From: Alkaliphilus sp. B6464
GTDB taxonomy: Bacteria; Bacillota; Clostridia; Peptostreptococcales; Natronincolaceae
Length of the DNA stretch: 64,000 bases
Reading direction: 5' to 3'
NCBI RefSeq assembly: GCF_018141165.1
Contig: NZ_CP058557.1
Location: forward strand, 372,001-436,000
The notes below the pieces were generated by a model. It was not told where the DNA came from and made no database searches. It saw only the letters and a list, made by a program, of their open reading frames with translations. Numbering within the stretch: the first letter of the stretch is position 1; each line of letters starts with the position of its first letter. Both the position numbers and the translations under genes were made by a program. Shown here piece by piece: positions 1-8,852 of the stretch.

Positions 1-791
1 TAATCGGGATATCCCAGCATTGCATCTCCAGTAAATATAAATACAGGTGGAATCATATTAAAATCTTCATAATCCTTAAATAATGTATCGATATATTTGT
101 CTGTTGTCCATTGACTGTAGTTTGAAGGTCTTGGTAGTACTTCTAATCCGCTTGCTTTAATAAGTTCTATTTTTTCAGGATCAAATCCTAAGCCTAAATT
201 TACTAGCTTTGAAGTATATGGATTTCGCTTTATAGCAACTCCTTTACCATTGACATCTGATAGAGATTGATTTTGAAGATAGACCATGTCATAAATAGTA
301 CCTTTAAGCAATATAGTGTATTTATCTTCATTAGATAAAACTTCAAATAATTCTTTATCGTATCGACTAGCTAATCCATCATTTATAAAATTAAAAGTTT
401 CTTCCGACTCAGTAGTTATTAAAACATCATATTTACTAATTTCATACTCTTTAGAATTTTTCTCCAAATTACTTAAATATGTTTCCTTTGTTGTATTATT
501 CTGTAATAATTCCCAGCCCATAATAATATTTACATCCTTATTATCATGAACCAATGAAGTGAGAGTTTCCTCGTGTAGTCCTACATATTTGATTCCGAAA
601 TCTTTAAAGTTGCTAAACCACCACTTTAATTCATTATCTGACTGCGATGCCAATTCATTCATCTCTGCATAATCGAGCACTACATCTATTACTTTGTTGT
701 TGGATTCTATAGTCATTCTCTGAAATATTGTTGTAGCTAATACTGCTATACTTAGTACAATAATTAAAAAGATTTTATTCTTTTTTATCAT
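1..791 (-). CDS. DUF5693 family membrane-anchored protein (partial, N-terminal part)
   Basis: The reading frame stays open from the ATG at 791 to the window edge, so the C-terminal part is missing. The start is preceded by GGAAGGTG seven bases upstream. The protein begins with a short basic stretch and one hydrophobic segment (about residues 5-22), followed by a soluble domain with sequences such as WWFSNFKDFGIKYVGLHEE and VAIKRNPYTSKLVNLGLGF. I recognise this pattern as DUF5693, a clostridial membrane family of unknown biochemical role, often found beside genes for cell-surface polymer synthesis. The family assignment is from memory; no function is inferred. Confidence 0.7.
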   Translation of the reverse strand, partial: MIKKNKIFLIIVLSIAVLATTIFQRMTIESNNKVIDVVLDYAEMNELASQSDNELKWWFSNFKDFGIKYVGLHEETLTSLVHDNKDVNIIMGWELLQNNTTKETYLSNLEKNSKEYEISKYDVLITTESEETFNFINDGLASRYDKELFEVLSNEDKYTILLKGTIYDMVYLQNQSLSDVNGKGVAIKRNPYTSKLVNLGLGFDPEKIELIKASGLEVLPRPSNYSQWTTDKYIDTLFKDYEDFNMIPPVFIFTGDAMLGYPD

Positions 792-896
792 TATCTACAC
801 CTTCCTTCCAATGTTTTAATAAAATGATACATTATGCAATTTCATCAAATAAAATGGACTTCCATTTTCAACTGTAGGAAGTCTATTCTAGAAACT

Positions 897-1394
897 TTAG
901 TTGATTGTATACCCACCTTTTACTAACAAGAATGAATCTGTTAATGCATGAACTCCTCTACCATCATCTCTAGGTACAATAAGTAAATGATTAGCAGGAA
1001 TCTTTTCATCCTTTTTTAAATCTTTAGCACCAGTTACATCAGATAATCCACCTAGTTGACTAATAACTGCAACTGCCTCACCTGATCTTAAAATGATCTC
1101 TGTTCCAGCTCCTGCTATTAAACTTTGTCCTCTTTTAATTTCTACAACCTGAAATGTTGAATTTTCTGTAGGTTTGTTTGGTTGTGGTTGGTTAGATGAA
1201 AAACTTTTTTGATCTATATAATCTTTTAGTTGCTCTAATTTTAATTCTATATAAGATAGTGTAACAATAGGATCATCTTTAGATCCTGGATCCTTTGTAG
1301 ATGCATATACTATTTGACCAACGGTGATTAAAGAAAGTGCTATAATGCCAACTGAAAATATTGATGATTTTAATTTTTTATTCAAGTTCTTCAT
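897..1394 (-). CDS. Secreted hypothetical protein, about 165 aa
   Basis: It starts with an N-terminal signal sequence or anchor (about residues 10-31, ending VYASTKDPGSKDDP). A short helical stretch follows (LSYIELKLEQLKDYIDQ), then a Pro/Gln/Asn-rich linker, then a small C-terminal domain with GQSLIAGAGTEIILRSGEA. The last part resembles small beta-rich domains of clostridial secreted proteins, but I do not recognise a named family. The purine-rich GAGGG directly abuts the ATG, so initiation at the in-frame TTG three codons later (1385) is also possible. It is transcribed alone, divergent to nothing nearby. Confidence 0.6.
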   Translation of the reverse strand: MKNLNKKLKSSIFSVGIIALSLITVGQIVYASTKDPGSKDDPIVTLSYIELKLEQLKDYIDQKSFSSNQPQPNKPTENSTFQVVEIKRGQSLIAGAGTEIILRSGEAVAVISQLGGLSDVTGAKDLKKDEKIPANHLLIVPRDDGRGVHALTDSFLLVKGGYTIN

Positions 1395-1520
1395 CCCTCT
1401 TTTCTTACAGGTTACTTTTAATCTGACAATTCCTTAAATAATTCTGTTCATATTATACTACATTAAAACTTGAAATGGAAGAATACAATAAAAAAAGACC
1501 TAAGTCCCCCTAAGTCTTTA

Positions 1521-1658
1521 AAAATTACACAACTAATGTTGCTCCATGGCGGACTCACTTTTTAGCTATGCTAAAAACTTCAAGTCCTTAAAATTACGCA
1601 ACTAATGTTGCTCCATGGCGGACTCACTTTTTAGCTATGCTAAAAACTTCAAGTCCTT
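1521..1658. repeat. Two tandem copies of a 69-bp structured repeat
   Basis: Copies lie at 1521-1589 and 1590-1658 and differ at about one base (ACAC versus ACGC). Each contains a perfect 8-bp inverted repeat, TTTTTAGC-TAT-GCTAAAAA, nested inside a shorter GGACT/AGTCC pairing, so each copy can fold as one long interrupted hairpin. The second copy runs into the last codon of mazF, and the first bases of a third copy are seen there. The position just downstream of mazF suggests a transcript-end or mRNA-stabilising element. No further copies were seen in the window. Confidence 0.85.
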
Positions 1659-2007
1659 AAAATTCAATTAAACCGAGACTAACCAACAAAGCCTCGTTTA
1701 CTTTTTCCATTATATCTTCTGTTACATGGCCGATTTTTTCCTCCAAACGTCTTTTATCAATAGTTCGAATTTGCTCCAGTAACAAAACTGAATCTTTTGG
1801 TAATCCATAATCAGAGGATTTAATTTCAACATGGGTTGGAAGCTTAGCTTTATTAATCTGTGAAGTAATAGCTACAATTATAACTGTAGGACTATAGCGA
1901 TTTCCTATATCATTTTGTACTACTAATACAGGCCTTACTCCCCCTTGCTCAGATCCTATTACAGGACTTAGATCAGCATAAAAGATATCTCCTCTTTTAA
2001 TAATCAC
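1657..2007 (-). CDS. mazF: MazF/EndoA-type mRNA interferase toxin
   Basis: This is the toxin of a type II toxin-antitoxin pair, an endoribonuclease that cuts mRNA at short sequence-specific sites. The sequence has the PemK/MazF fold motifs [36 protein letters not shown] and AITSQ. With the start used here, Arg25 and Thr48 fall at the residues known to be catalytic in Bacillus EndoA. I chose the GTG at 2007 rather than 2016 because GGAG lies about ten bases upstream and the protein then begins MIIKRGD, as in the family. It directly follows mazE. Its last codons run into the 69-bp repeat array. Confidence 0.93.
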   Translation of the reverse strand: MIIKRGDIFYADLSPVIGSEQGGVRPVLVVQNDIGNRYSPTVIIVAITSQINKAKLPTHVEIKSSDYGLPKDSVLLLEQIRTIDKRRLEEKIGHVTEDIMEKVNEALLVSLGLIEF

Positions 2008-2008
2008 G

Positions 2009-2284
2009 CTACTCACACTCCGCCATCTGCGCTTCGTAGGTTTCCAACAATGACATATCTAAGCTTAATCCCAATTCAGCCAATGCTAGATTGATTAGTC
2101 CCATTTCTTGATAGCCTTTTTTCATCTGCTCCCGTAATTCCATTTTATTTCTCTCCCGTATATATAATTTCATCGCCTCACGAATAAATTCACTTCGATT
2201 TGTCTTTTCTATGGAAACAATATTGTCTACCTCTTGTAAAAGACTGTCAGGAAGGCTTATCATAATTCGTTTTGAGTCAGCCAT
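2009..2284 (-). CDS. mazE: EndoAI-type ribbon-helix-helix antitoxin
   Basis: It is the antitoxin partner of the downstream MazF. The N-terminal half has the ribbon-helix-helix DNA-binding pattern ([19 protein letters not shown] followed by [14 protein letters not shown]), and the acidic, helical C-terminal tail is the usual toxin-binding part. A strong AGGAGGTG precedes the ATG. It follows alr by 96 bases, the order found in Bacillus and many Clostridia, so it is probably co-transcribed with alr and autorepressed together with MazF, as is known for the family. Confidence 0.92.
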   Translation of the reverse strand: MADSKRIMISLPDSLLQEVDNIVSIEKTNRSEFIREAMKLYIRERNKMELREQMKKGYQEMGLINLALAELGLSLDMSLLETYEAQMAECE

Positions 2285-2380
2285 TGCGCACCTCCTAAAT
2301 GTATTGAAGGAAAATCCTATGGTAGTATAAGTGTTTCATTATTGTAACAAAATTATACCAGTCCACAAAAATCTATACTA

Positions 2381-3553
2381 CTATATTATCAAACTATCCT
2401 TAATGTGTAAAAGGTTATTATTTTCCAAATAGACTCTTGGAACACGCTTTCCCAACATACATACAACCTCATAATTAATAGTTCCAAGTTTGTTTGCAAT
2501 ATCATTAATAGTAATCCCACTTTCTCTGTCACTACTATATAATATAACCTCATCTCCAGCTTTAACATCCATCCCTGTAGCATTTGCCATACATTGATCC
2601 ATACAAATTCGACCAACTAGTGGTATTACTTTGCCCTTTACCATTACTTGCGCCTTTCCAGACATCATTCTGGTATATCCATCTGCGTATCCAATGGGAA
2701 TTGTAATTATTTTTTCATTATCTTGTGTAGTATATTTTAGACCATAGCTAATTCCATTGTTTTTTGGAAGGACTTTAACATGAGAGATCTTAGCCTTTAG
2801 TTCCATTACCTGTTTTAATCTAATTTTCTCTTTATTTACATCATCTGATGGATATAATCCATAAAGCATTATTCCTGGTCTTACCATATCTAAATTCATT
2901 TCAGGAAGATCAATAATTGCTGCACTATTAGATACATGCTTAATAGGAATGATACAGCCTTCTTCTTCAAGTTTATTAACAAAATCCATAAATATATTAA
3001 ATTGTTTGTATGTGTATTCCTTGTTTTTATCATCGGCTGTAGCAAAATGGGTAAAAATACCCTCTACTATTAAATTTGGTAGCTTAAATATTTCTTTTAT
3101 ATCATTTATAGATTCATTATTTGGTCGAAATCCTAATCTAGACATTCCAGTATCTAGTTTTAAGTGTATTATTAATTGCTGATTAGTTTCTTTAGCAGTG
3201 TTTGAAAAATATATTGCCTGTTCGTAAGTATATACAGTTTGAATAATATTATTATCTATTACTATTTGCCCCTGCTCCTCTGGTGTATATCCTAAAACCA
3301 TAATAGGTACTGTATATCCTGCTTTTCTTAGCTGTACTGCTTCACCTAGTGTAGCTACAGCAAGACGGTCCGCTCCATTGTTAAGTAAAACCTTAGCAAG
3401 TTCTACTGCTCCATGACCATAACCGTCAGCCTTTACAACGGCACATACTATAGTACCTTTCTTAACTATACTTTTTATTTCCTTAATATTGTGCTTTACA
3501 TTATCCAAATTAATTTCTGCCCATACTGGTCTTAAGTTTTCCCCTAAAGCCAT
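2381..3553 (-). CDS. alr: Alanine racemase
   Basis: The PLP enzyme interconverts L- and D-alanine in the cytoplasm, supplying D-Ala for peptidoglycan. The PLP lysine is Lys41 in VVKADGYGHGA, and the second catalytic tyrosine lies in NGISYGLKYT near residue 270. VGRICMDQCM is the conserved C-terminal domain signature. The length of 390 aa is normal. It is the third gene of an acpS-gerS-alr-mazEF block. In spore formers an alr next to gerS is often tied to spore formation or germination control (in C. difficile gerS sits with alr2), so a spore role besides cell wall supply is possible. Confidence 0.96.
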   Translation of the reverse strand: MALGENLRPVWAEINLDNVKHNIKEIKSIVKKGTIVCAVVKADGYGHGAVELAKVLLNNGADRLAVATLGEAVQLRKAGYTVPIMVLGYTPEEQGQIVIDNNIIQTVYTYEQAIYFSNTAKETNQQLIIHLKLDTGMSRLGFRPNNESINDIKEIFKLPNLIVEGIFTHFATADDKNKEYTYKQFNIFMDFVNKLEEEGCIIPIKHVSNSAAIIDLPEMNLDMVRPGIMLYGLYPSDDVNKEKIRLKQVMELKAKISHVKVLPKNNGISYGLKYTTQDNEKIITIPIGYADGYTRMMSGKAQVMVKGKVIPLVGRICMDQCMANATGMDVKAGDEVILYSSDRESGITINDIANKLGTINYEVVCMLGKRVPRVYLENNNLLHIKDSLII

Positions 3554-3589
3554 TTTTCATCCCCCTAGTTTGTTTTAAGTTTAAATCTA

Positions 3590-4213
3590 TTAATCTAAAT
3601 AAAACAAATCTTCACTTAATTCAGCATTCATTTTAAAATCTTCGTAGTAAACTTCAAATCTAACTTTATCCTGATTATCTACAATGTTAAGCCGCAAAGG
3701 AGTAAAATTCTTACCATCAATCCAAAGCCTCTGACTATAAAAATGTGGATTTCCTCCAGGTAATTCTGTAGTAATTACAATGCTATCTCGTCCCTTAAAA
3801 CTTTCACTATGATAGGTACTGTTTTCTGAGTTTATAAAGTTTTTTAAAAAGTAACCTATAAACATCAATTGTTCCTTTGACTGCTCAAAATTATCCATCT
3901 TCCAAGTCTGATTAATAGTGGCATGCTGAATCCAAGCCGCCTTACCATTAAATATAGTTAAATTACCCTTAATACTATTTGGCGATATTACTTCTAATCG
4001 ATATTTATCTGGATACTGAAACATCTGATTGAATTCATACTCTCTCTTACTATCCCCTGTATAGCTTGATATTTTAGCAATAGTTTGGTAACTCTTTATT
4101 TCCATCATCTTCTTATGTGCATCGTAATATTTCTCTTCATCCGAAGGTTTTCTACAGGCAGTTATAGAAATAACAACCACAAGGAGTACAAGTATACCCT
4201 TCAAGAGTCTCAT
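3590..4213 (-). CDS. gerS: GerS-like outer-spore/cell-surface lipoprotein (LolA-like fold)
   Basis: This is a 207-aa lipoprotein with signal peptide and lipobox ISITAC (Cys20). The body has the pattern of LolA/LolB-like beta proteins: KMMEIKSYQTIAKISSY, QMFQYPDKYRLEVISP, FNGKAAWIQH and QRLWIDGKNFTPLRL. It lies between acpS and alr. In Clostridioides difficile the germination lipoprotein GerS occupies the same place next to an alanine racemase and is needed for cortex breakdown, so I call it GerS-like. The germination role is inferred from that synteny. GGGAAGGG lies about nine bases before the ATG. Confidence 0.75.
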   Translation of the reverse strand: MRLLKGILVLLVVVISITACRKPSDEEKYYDAHKKMMEIKSYQTIAKISSYTGDSKREYEFNQMFQYPDKYRLEVISPNSIKGNLTIFNGKAAWIQHATINQTWKMDNFEQSKEQLMFIGYFLKNFINSENSTYHSESFKGRDSIVITTELPGGNPHFYSQRLWIDGKNFTPLRLNIVDNQDKVRFEVYYEDFKMNAELSEDLFYLD

Positions 4214-4240
4214 TCAGTTCAACCCTTCCCTTTAAAAGAA

Positions 4241-4609
4241 TTAGATGGCCATAGCTTGGGCAACAGCATTTTCCTTGCTATGAGATATTGATATCAATAC
4301 TTTATCTATATTCATACTATATGCTAAATCTCTAGCATTATTATGCAATTTTACATAGGGTTTCCCTAAAGGATCCTTTAATATTTCGATATCCTTCCAC
4401 TGTATGTTTCTTATTCCTGTACCCAATGCCTTAGCCACCGCCTCTTTAGCAGCAAAGAAGCCAGCTATAGTGTGGGGAAGATAGTTTTTCTCTTCAAATA
4501 TTTTCTTTTCATTTACTGTAAATATTCGGTCTATAAATCTATTGTTTTTCGTCACTGCCTGTCTTATTCTGTCAATTTCTATAATGTCAATTCCTATACC
4601 TTTAATCAT
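4241..4609 (-). CDS. acpS: Holo-[acyl-carrier-protein] synthase
   Basis: It transfers 4-phosphopantetheine from CoA to the serine of acyl carrier protein, activating fatty acid synthesis. The two family motifs are present: GIGIDIIEIDRI at the N-terminus, with the metal-binding Asp8, and FFAAKEAVAKALGTG, with Glu56. The length of 122 aa is typical. I chose the ATG at 4609 rather than the in-frame GTG at 4618, because the GTG is itself part of the ribosome binding site AGAGGTG. It is the first gene of the acpS-gerS-alr-mazEF block. Confidence 0.95.
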   Translation of the reverse strand: MIKGIGIDIIEIDRIRQAVTKNNRFIDRIFTVNEKKIFEEKNYLPHTIAGFFAAKEAVAKALGTGIRNIQWKDIEILKDPLGKPYVKLHNNARDLAYSMNIDKVLISISHSKENAVAQAMAI

Positions 4610-4704
4610 TTTTGTCACCTCTTATAATAATATAATATCACTTTTTGTAGTTTTTTGAAATATCTAAATAATTTTAATATATATAAATATCTTAAAATTA
4701 AAAT

Positions 4705-4730
4705 ATAAAAAGAGCTATTAGTAATAGCTC
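4705..4730 (-). terminator. Rho-independent terminator
   Basis: The arms GAGCTATTA and TAATAGCTC form a hairpin, followed on the minus strand by CTTTTTATATTTT. It sits about 45 bases after the stop of the coiled-coil gene at 4776 and before the acpS promoter region. Confidence 0.75.
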
Positions 4731-4775
4731 ACTTAGTTATACAATTATAGCTTTTTATATTTGAATATAATTTAA

Positions 4776-5390
4776 CTATTTTTGAAAAAACTTTACATCT
4801 AGCTTTTCTATTTCCTGCGGTCCTATAATAGAGTGTAGTAATGAATATAAAACTTGTACTTTTTCCTCTAATGCTTCTTTCTCATCCCTATATTGGCCTA
4901 ACTTTTCACGCAATATGTTAATCTCTTCATCTACATCCCAAAGTCTAGTTTGTGTATTATTAATTTCAGAATATGCAACCTTAGCAGTCTCTTTTAATAA
5001 TTCCATGTTTGTACCTTCTATTTTTTTTGGATATAATTCTAAGTTTTCGCGCATTTCATCAATTTCTTCGTTTATTTTAGCAATTTCGTCCTTAGCATCT
5101 TCTATATCTGAGATTTCGACCTCTTCACCTTTACTATTTAAACGATCTGATAGATGTATTATCTTATTCATTAATATACGTTTTCTTCCTTGGCTTGATT
5201 TTAGCCTATGCTCTAATTCCTTTTCTTCTGTTAATAGCTGTTGAAGGTCCTTACTTAAAGTTTCCATAGATTTATTCATACTATTAGTAAATAACTTCTT
5301 CCACTGTTCATCGTAAATTAAAATCGGGATTCTACTTTTTTTCATAATTGTATTGGCAAATTCTATAGATTCATTTTTTTTCAAAAACAT
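4776..5390 (-). CDS. Coiled-coil hypothetical protein
   Basis: The first 50 residues form a small domain (NESIEFANTIMKKSRIPILIYDEQWKKLF). Two or three long charged coiled-coil stretches follow (about residues 50-105 and 110-190), with heptad-like leucines, and a C-terminal tail ends LDVKFFQK. It has no signal peptide or membrane segment, so it is probably cytoplasmic. An upstream TTG at 5459 with AAGGAT would add 23 residues. I prefer the ATG at 5390, which has GAGGTG close upstream. I do not recognise the family. It is a single gene ended by the hairpin at 4705-4730 and diverges from the lipoprotein gene at 5606. Confidence 0.65.
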   Translation of the reverse strand: MFLKKNESIEFANTIMKKSRIPILIYDEQWKKLFTNSMNKSMETLSKDLQQLLTEEKELEHRLKSSQGRKRILMNKIIHLSDRLNSKGEEVEISDIEDAKDEIAKINEEIDEMRENLELYPKKIEGTNMELLKETAKVAYSEINNTQTRLWDVDEEINILREKLGQYRDEKEALEEKVQVLYSLLHSIIGPQEIEKLDVKFFQK

Positions 5391-5605
5391 ACTGCACCTC
5401 ATCTCTGCATTGAACTTCTGTTTTTTTAATATTTTACCCTCTAATACTAATTTCGGCAATATAGGCTGTAAATCCTTCTAGTATAATTTTACTATTTTTT
5501 ATGCGACTGAAGGGAGCAAATAAATTTGAGCTACGAAACTGCGTAAAATATTGTTTTCTGTAATGTTTTTTAAAATATTGGTAAACCTATAGTAGAGGTG
5601 ATAGC

Positions 5606-6616
5606 ATGAGAAGAAAATATATATGGAAAAATTATAAATTCGTGTCTCTTTTACTTATTATATTTGTTTTAATAGGTTGTGGTAGGAATTCACAAAAACC
5701 TAATCCTGAAAAACAAAAACATAACTCACCGAAATTACCAAAAATTTTAAGAGAGCTAGAGGATGAAGTGCTAAAAATAATGTATGACCTAGATTCAGTA
5801 ACCGGTATAGAAAAGGCTATAGAAAAAGAGAAGCTCACTAGCACAGAAGAAATGAGCAGTAGTGTAGAAGCTGCTGCACAATCAAGCCAAAGTAATGATA
5901 AAAAAAATTCTAAATCTTCTAAGGAAGAGGAAGATAAAAAAGAGGAGGGTAAAAAAAAGTCAGAAGAAAAGGTAGATATGCAGAAATTAATAAAAGAAAA
6001 TAAGATAATCATTCCTCTTTTAGATGCAAATGATGTAAAGGGTAGCTTTGCAAAAAGTCCTACTCCACCAACGGATATTACTAAGGTATGGACCAAAATA
6101 AATGATAGTGTTACAGAGGTACACAAAAAATGGAATGTTTTAGAAGCCCAATTAATACCAGTAAATGTTCCCCTTGCAAAGGCTGAAGAATTTGAAAAAA
6201 TATTAAATGATTTAACACTATCTGTTATGAATAATGAAAAACTTAATAGTTTAAAACTAGCTAATGAGCTTACAAGAATTACAACAGATTTTAGAAGCTA
6301 CTTCGATGGTGCGGCCAACCATGGAGTATATGGTATGTATTATCACATTAGAGGTTCAATTTTATTTGCTGCATCTGATAACTATGTAGGCGCCCTACAG
6401 CATTTAGACGAAGCTAGCAAGATAGCTAGTTCTTTAAGACAAGATTTAATTAAACAAGACTCTCAAGACATACTTCAAAAATTTGAATTATCAATAGAAG
6501 ACTTAAGAAAACAATTAGAAGATGAAAATTTTTATTTAAGCCAAATAAAAGCCCCTATAGTTATTAAAAACATTAAACTTATGCAAGATGTGTTTGAAGC
6601 ACAAAAGAACAAATAA
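5606..6616 (+). CDS. Hypothetical lipoprotein
   Basis: This is a 336-aa protein with a basic N-terminus, a hydrophobic core and lipobox VLIGC (Cys25), so it should be lipid-anchored outside the membrane. A Ser/Lys/Glu-rich low-complexity linker (about residues 85-125) precedes a helical C-terminal domain. That domain (KIWTKINDSVTEVHKKWNVLEAQL, ANELTRITTDFRSYFDGAANHG) resembles tetratricopeptide or helical-bundle sensor domains, but I cannot name it. AGAGGTG lies before the ATG. It diverges from the coiled-coil gene and is followed by a hairpin at 6644-6696. Confidence 0.7.
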   Translation: MRRKYIWKNYKFVSLLLIIFVLIGCGRNSQKPNPEKQKHNSPKLPKILRELEDEVLKIMYDLDSVTGIEKAIEKEKLTSTEEMSSSVEAAAQSSQSNDKKNSKSSKEEEDKKEEGKKKSEEKVDMQKLIKENKIIIPLLDANDVKGSFAKSPTPPTDITKVWTKINDSVTEVHKKWNVLEAQLIPVNVPLAKAEEFEKILNDLTLSVMNNEKLNSLKLANELTRITTDFRSYFDGAANHGVYGMYYHIRGSILFAASDNYVGALQHLDEASKIASSLRQDLIKQDSQDILQKFELSIEDLRKQLEDENFYLSQIKAPIVIKNIKLMQDVFEAQKNK

Positions 6617-6643
6617 AAGTCCTTTGCTACTGTAGTTTAAAAG

Positions 6644-6696
6644 AAAAATAGAAGAAGTTGTATAATATAAGTAGTACTAAGACTTCCTCTATTTTT
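6644..6696 (+). terminator. Terminator-like hairpin after the lipoprotein gene
   Basis: The arms at 6644-6658 and 6682-6696 (AAAAATAGAAGAAGT / ACTTCCTCTATTTTT) pair with one mismatch, and the right arm ends in a T run. It lies about 30 bases after the stop at 6616. Confidence 0.6.
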
Positions 6697-6766
6697 TCAA
6701 TATCTATATAAAATAGCGCTAATCCTATTTTAATATGTGGTAAATCTTTAATAAATTTTTAGATTT

Positions 6767-6802
6767 AAAAAAGTAGAGGAGTATATTACTTCTCTACTTT
6801 TT
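6767..6802 (-). terminator. Terminator of the opp operon
   Basis: AAAAAGTAGAGGAGT and ACTTCTCTACTTTTT pair with one mismatch around TATT. In the minus direction the stem ends in a T run, about 35 bases after the oppF stop. A closely similar hairpin sequence stands at 33164-33197. Confidence 0.75.
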
Positions 6803-6836
6803 ACATCATAGGTACGATTATCCTAATTCATTTTAT

Positions 6837-7784
6837 CTAAAAAGCTTTTCTATATTCTTCAATTTCTGATTCAGAAGCATAAACAAAATGTCCTGGTTTT
6901 ATTTCAACCAATTTAGGACTTTCTTTACTATAATCATGCATATCGGGATTATAGTAAATTCGCTTTCTAGTCCTTTCAAGATTAGGGTCCGGTGATGGAA
7001 CTGCAGAAAGTAATGACTTAGTATAAGGATGAATTGGATTCTTATATAATTCTTCAGAATTTGTTAGTTCAACTAATTTTCCATAATACATTACTCCAAT
7101 CCGGTCTGAAAAATATTTAACAACAGATAAGTCATGAGCAATAAATAATACTGTTAATCCTAACTTCTTTCTTAAATTATTCAATAGATTTAATACCTGT
7201 GCTTGAATAGATACATCTAATGCAGAAATAGGCTCATCTGCAATAACTAGGTCAGGATTAGTAATTAATGCCCTTGCGATACCAATACGTTGCCTTTGTC
7301 CTCCTGAAAACTCGTGTGGATAACGTGTAGCATGTTCTCTAGTCAATCCTACAGTTTCAAGTATATTATATATCATGTCCATCATTTCTTTTTCATCTTT
7401 ACATAACTTATTAATTTGCAAGCCTTCCCCTATAATCTCCTTAACCGTCATTCTAGGATTTAATGATGCAATAGGGTCTTGAAATATCATTTGAATACCC
7501 CGAGTTACCTCCTTCATTTCCTCCTTAGAAAGCTTACCTGTAATTGATTTCCCCTTAAATAATACTTCACCACCGGTTGGCTCATACAGTTTAATAATAG
7601 ATCGACCTGTTGTAGTTTTCCCACAACCAGATTCTCCAACTAAACCAAAGGTTTCCCCTCTATAAATATTAAAACTTACATCGTCTACCGCCTTTACCAC
7701 TACCTTATTTTTTCCAAAACCACTTGTAAAATACTGCTTTAAATTTTTAACTTCCAAAACAGGCTGTTTATTAGCGTGCTTCAT
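6837..7784 (-). CDS. oppF: Oligopeptide ABC transporter ATPase OppF
   Basis: It is the second ATPase of the oligopeptide importer and couples ATP hydrolysis to transport at the inner face of the membrane. Visible motifs are Walker [11 protein letters not shown]-loop, signature [14 protein letters not shown], Walker [13 protein letters not shown] and H-loop AHDLSVV. The C-terminal extension [19 protein letters not shown] is the Opp/Dpp-specific domain. The start overlaps the end of oppD by 14 bases, implying translational coupling. It is the last gene of oppABCDF. Confidence 0.95.
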   Translation of the reverse strand: MKHANKQPVLEVKNLKQYFTSGFGKNKVVVKAVDDVSFNIYRGETFGLVGESGCGKTTTGRSIIKLYEPTGGEVLFKGKSITGKLSKEEMKEVTRGIQMIFQDPIASLNPRMTVKEIIGEGLQINKLCKDEKEMMDMIYNILETVGLTREHATRYPHEFSGGQRQRIGIARALITNPDLVIADEPISALDVSIQAQVLNLLNNLRKKLGLTVLFIAHDLSVVKYFSDRIGVMYYGKLVELTNSEELYKNPIHPYTKSLLSAVPSPDPNLERTRKRIYYNPDMHDYSKESPKLVEIKPGHFVYASESEIEEYRKAF

Positions 7785-8835
7785 TACTTACCACCAACCT
7801 TTCCTTCTGCTTCTCAATTCGCTTCTGCAGTACCTTTGGAATCTCTACTTTTGGAGCATCAGGATGCAGAAGCCATGTAGCTGCATAATGTGTATCACTA
7901 ACTTGAAACATTGGTGGCTCCTTTTCAAAATCAATCTTCATAGCATATTTGTTTCTAGCAGCAAAAGCATCTCCTTTTGGTGGATATAGCATATTAGGTG
8001 CTGTTCCTGGTATCATTAATAACTCATCTGATGAATCTGTATCTAAATCTGGCATTGATGCTAGTAAGCTCCATGTATATGGATGCTGTGGATTATAGAA
8101 TATTTCATCTACAGTTCCATACTCAACTATTTTACCTGCGTACATAACTGCCACACGATCAGCCACATTAGCAACAACTCCTAGATCATGAGTAATAAAT
8201 ATTACAGACAAATCTCTCTCTTGCTGTATATCCTTGATTAATTCTAAAATCTGTGCTTGGATCGTTACATCTAATGCAGTTGTAGGTTCATCACAAATTA
8301 ACACTTCAGGATCACACGCAAGGGCTGTTGCAATTACTATTCGCTGTCTCATTCCCCCAGAAAATTGGAAAGGATACTGATTATATCGTTTTTCAGGTTC
8401 TGGAATCCCTACGGCCGCCATTAGATCGATAGCTTTTTTCTTAGCCTGATCTTTACTAATTCTTTGCTTAACAATTAAGGCTTCTGTAATTTGATTACCT
8501 ATCTTCATAACAGGATCTAATGATGACATTGGGTCCTGAAATATCATAGAGATTTTTGAACCCCTAATTTTATTGAACTCATTATCGGAGTGTTTAGTTA
8601 AATCTTTTCCTTCATAAATAATTTCTCCAGTATTTATAGTTGCATTTTTAGATAAAATACCTACTATAGCCTTGTTTGTAACGGATTTTCCTGAACCTGA
8701 TTCTCCAACAATAGCCAATGTTTCTCCTTTATGTAAATCAAGGCTAACTCCTCGTACTGCATGAACTTTTCCTGAATAAGTATTAAAGCTTATACTTAAA
8801 TTTTTTACCTGTAATACTTTGTCTTGGTTTTCCAT
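7771..8835 (-). CDS. oppD: Oligopeptide ABC transporter ATPase OppD
   Basis: It is the first ATPase of the oligopeptide importer. Motifs are Walker A GESGSGKS, signature [15 protein letters not shown], Walker [13 protein letters not shown] and H-loop THDLGVV. The Opp-type C-terminal region follows, with [15 protein letters not shown] and the conserved [19 protein letters not shown] segment. I chose the ATG at 8835, which follows a GTGGGGGG ribosome binding site, over an in-frame GTG five codons upstream that lies inside that site. It sits between oppC and oppF in one operon. Confidence 0.95.
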   Translation of the reverse strand: MENQDKVLQVKNLSISFNTYSGKVHAVRGVSLDLHKGETLAIVGESGSGKSVTNKAIVGILSKNATINTGEIIYEGKDLTKHSDNEFNKIRGSKISMIFQDPMSSLDPVMKIGNQITEALIVKQRISKDQAKKKAIDLMAAVGIPEPEKRYNQYPFQFSGGMRQRIVIATALACDPEVLICDEPTTALDVTIQAQILELIKDIQQERDLSVIFITHDLGVVANVADRVAVMYAGKIVEYGTVDEIFYNPQHPYTWSLLASMPDLDTDSSDELLMIPGTAPNMLYPPKGDAFAARNKYAMKIDFEKEPPMFQVSDTHYAATWLLHPDAPKVEIPKVLQKRIEKQKERLVVSNEAR

Positions 8836-8852
8836 AATTATACCCCCCACTT

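Noticed and set aside
316-549. 77-codon plus-strand frame inside the first gene
   Set aside because: It is the antisense shadow of the DUF5693 coding sequence and has no ribosome binding site.
1521-1658. Tandem repeats as a CRISPR array
   Set aside because: The 69-bp units abut directly without spacers.
5632-6126. 164-codon minus-strand frame
   Set aside because: It lies fully inside the lipoprotein gene on the other strand and is Ser/Phe-rich, as expected for the antisense of a Lys/Glu-rich linker.
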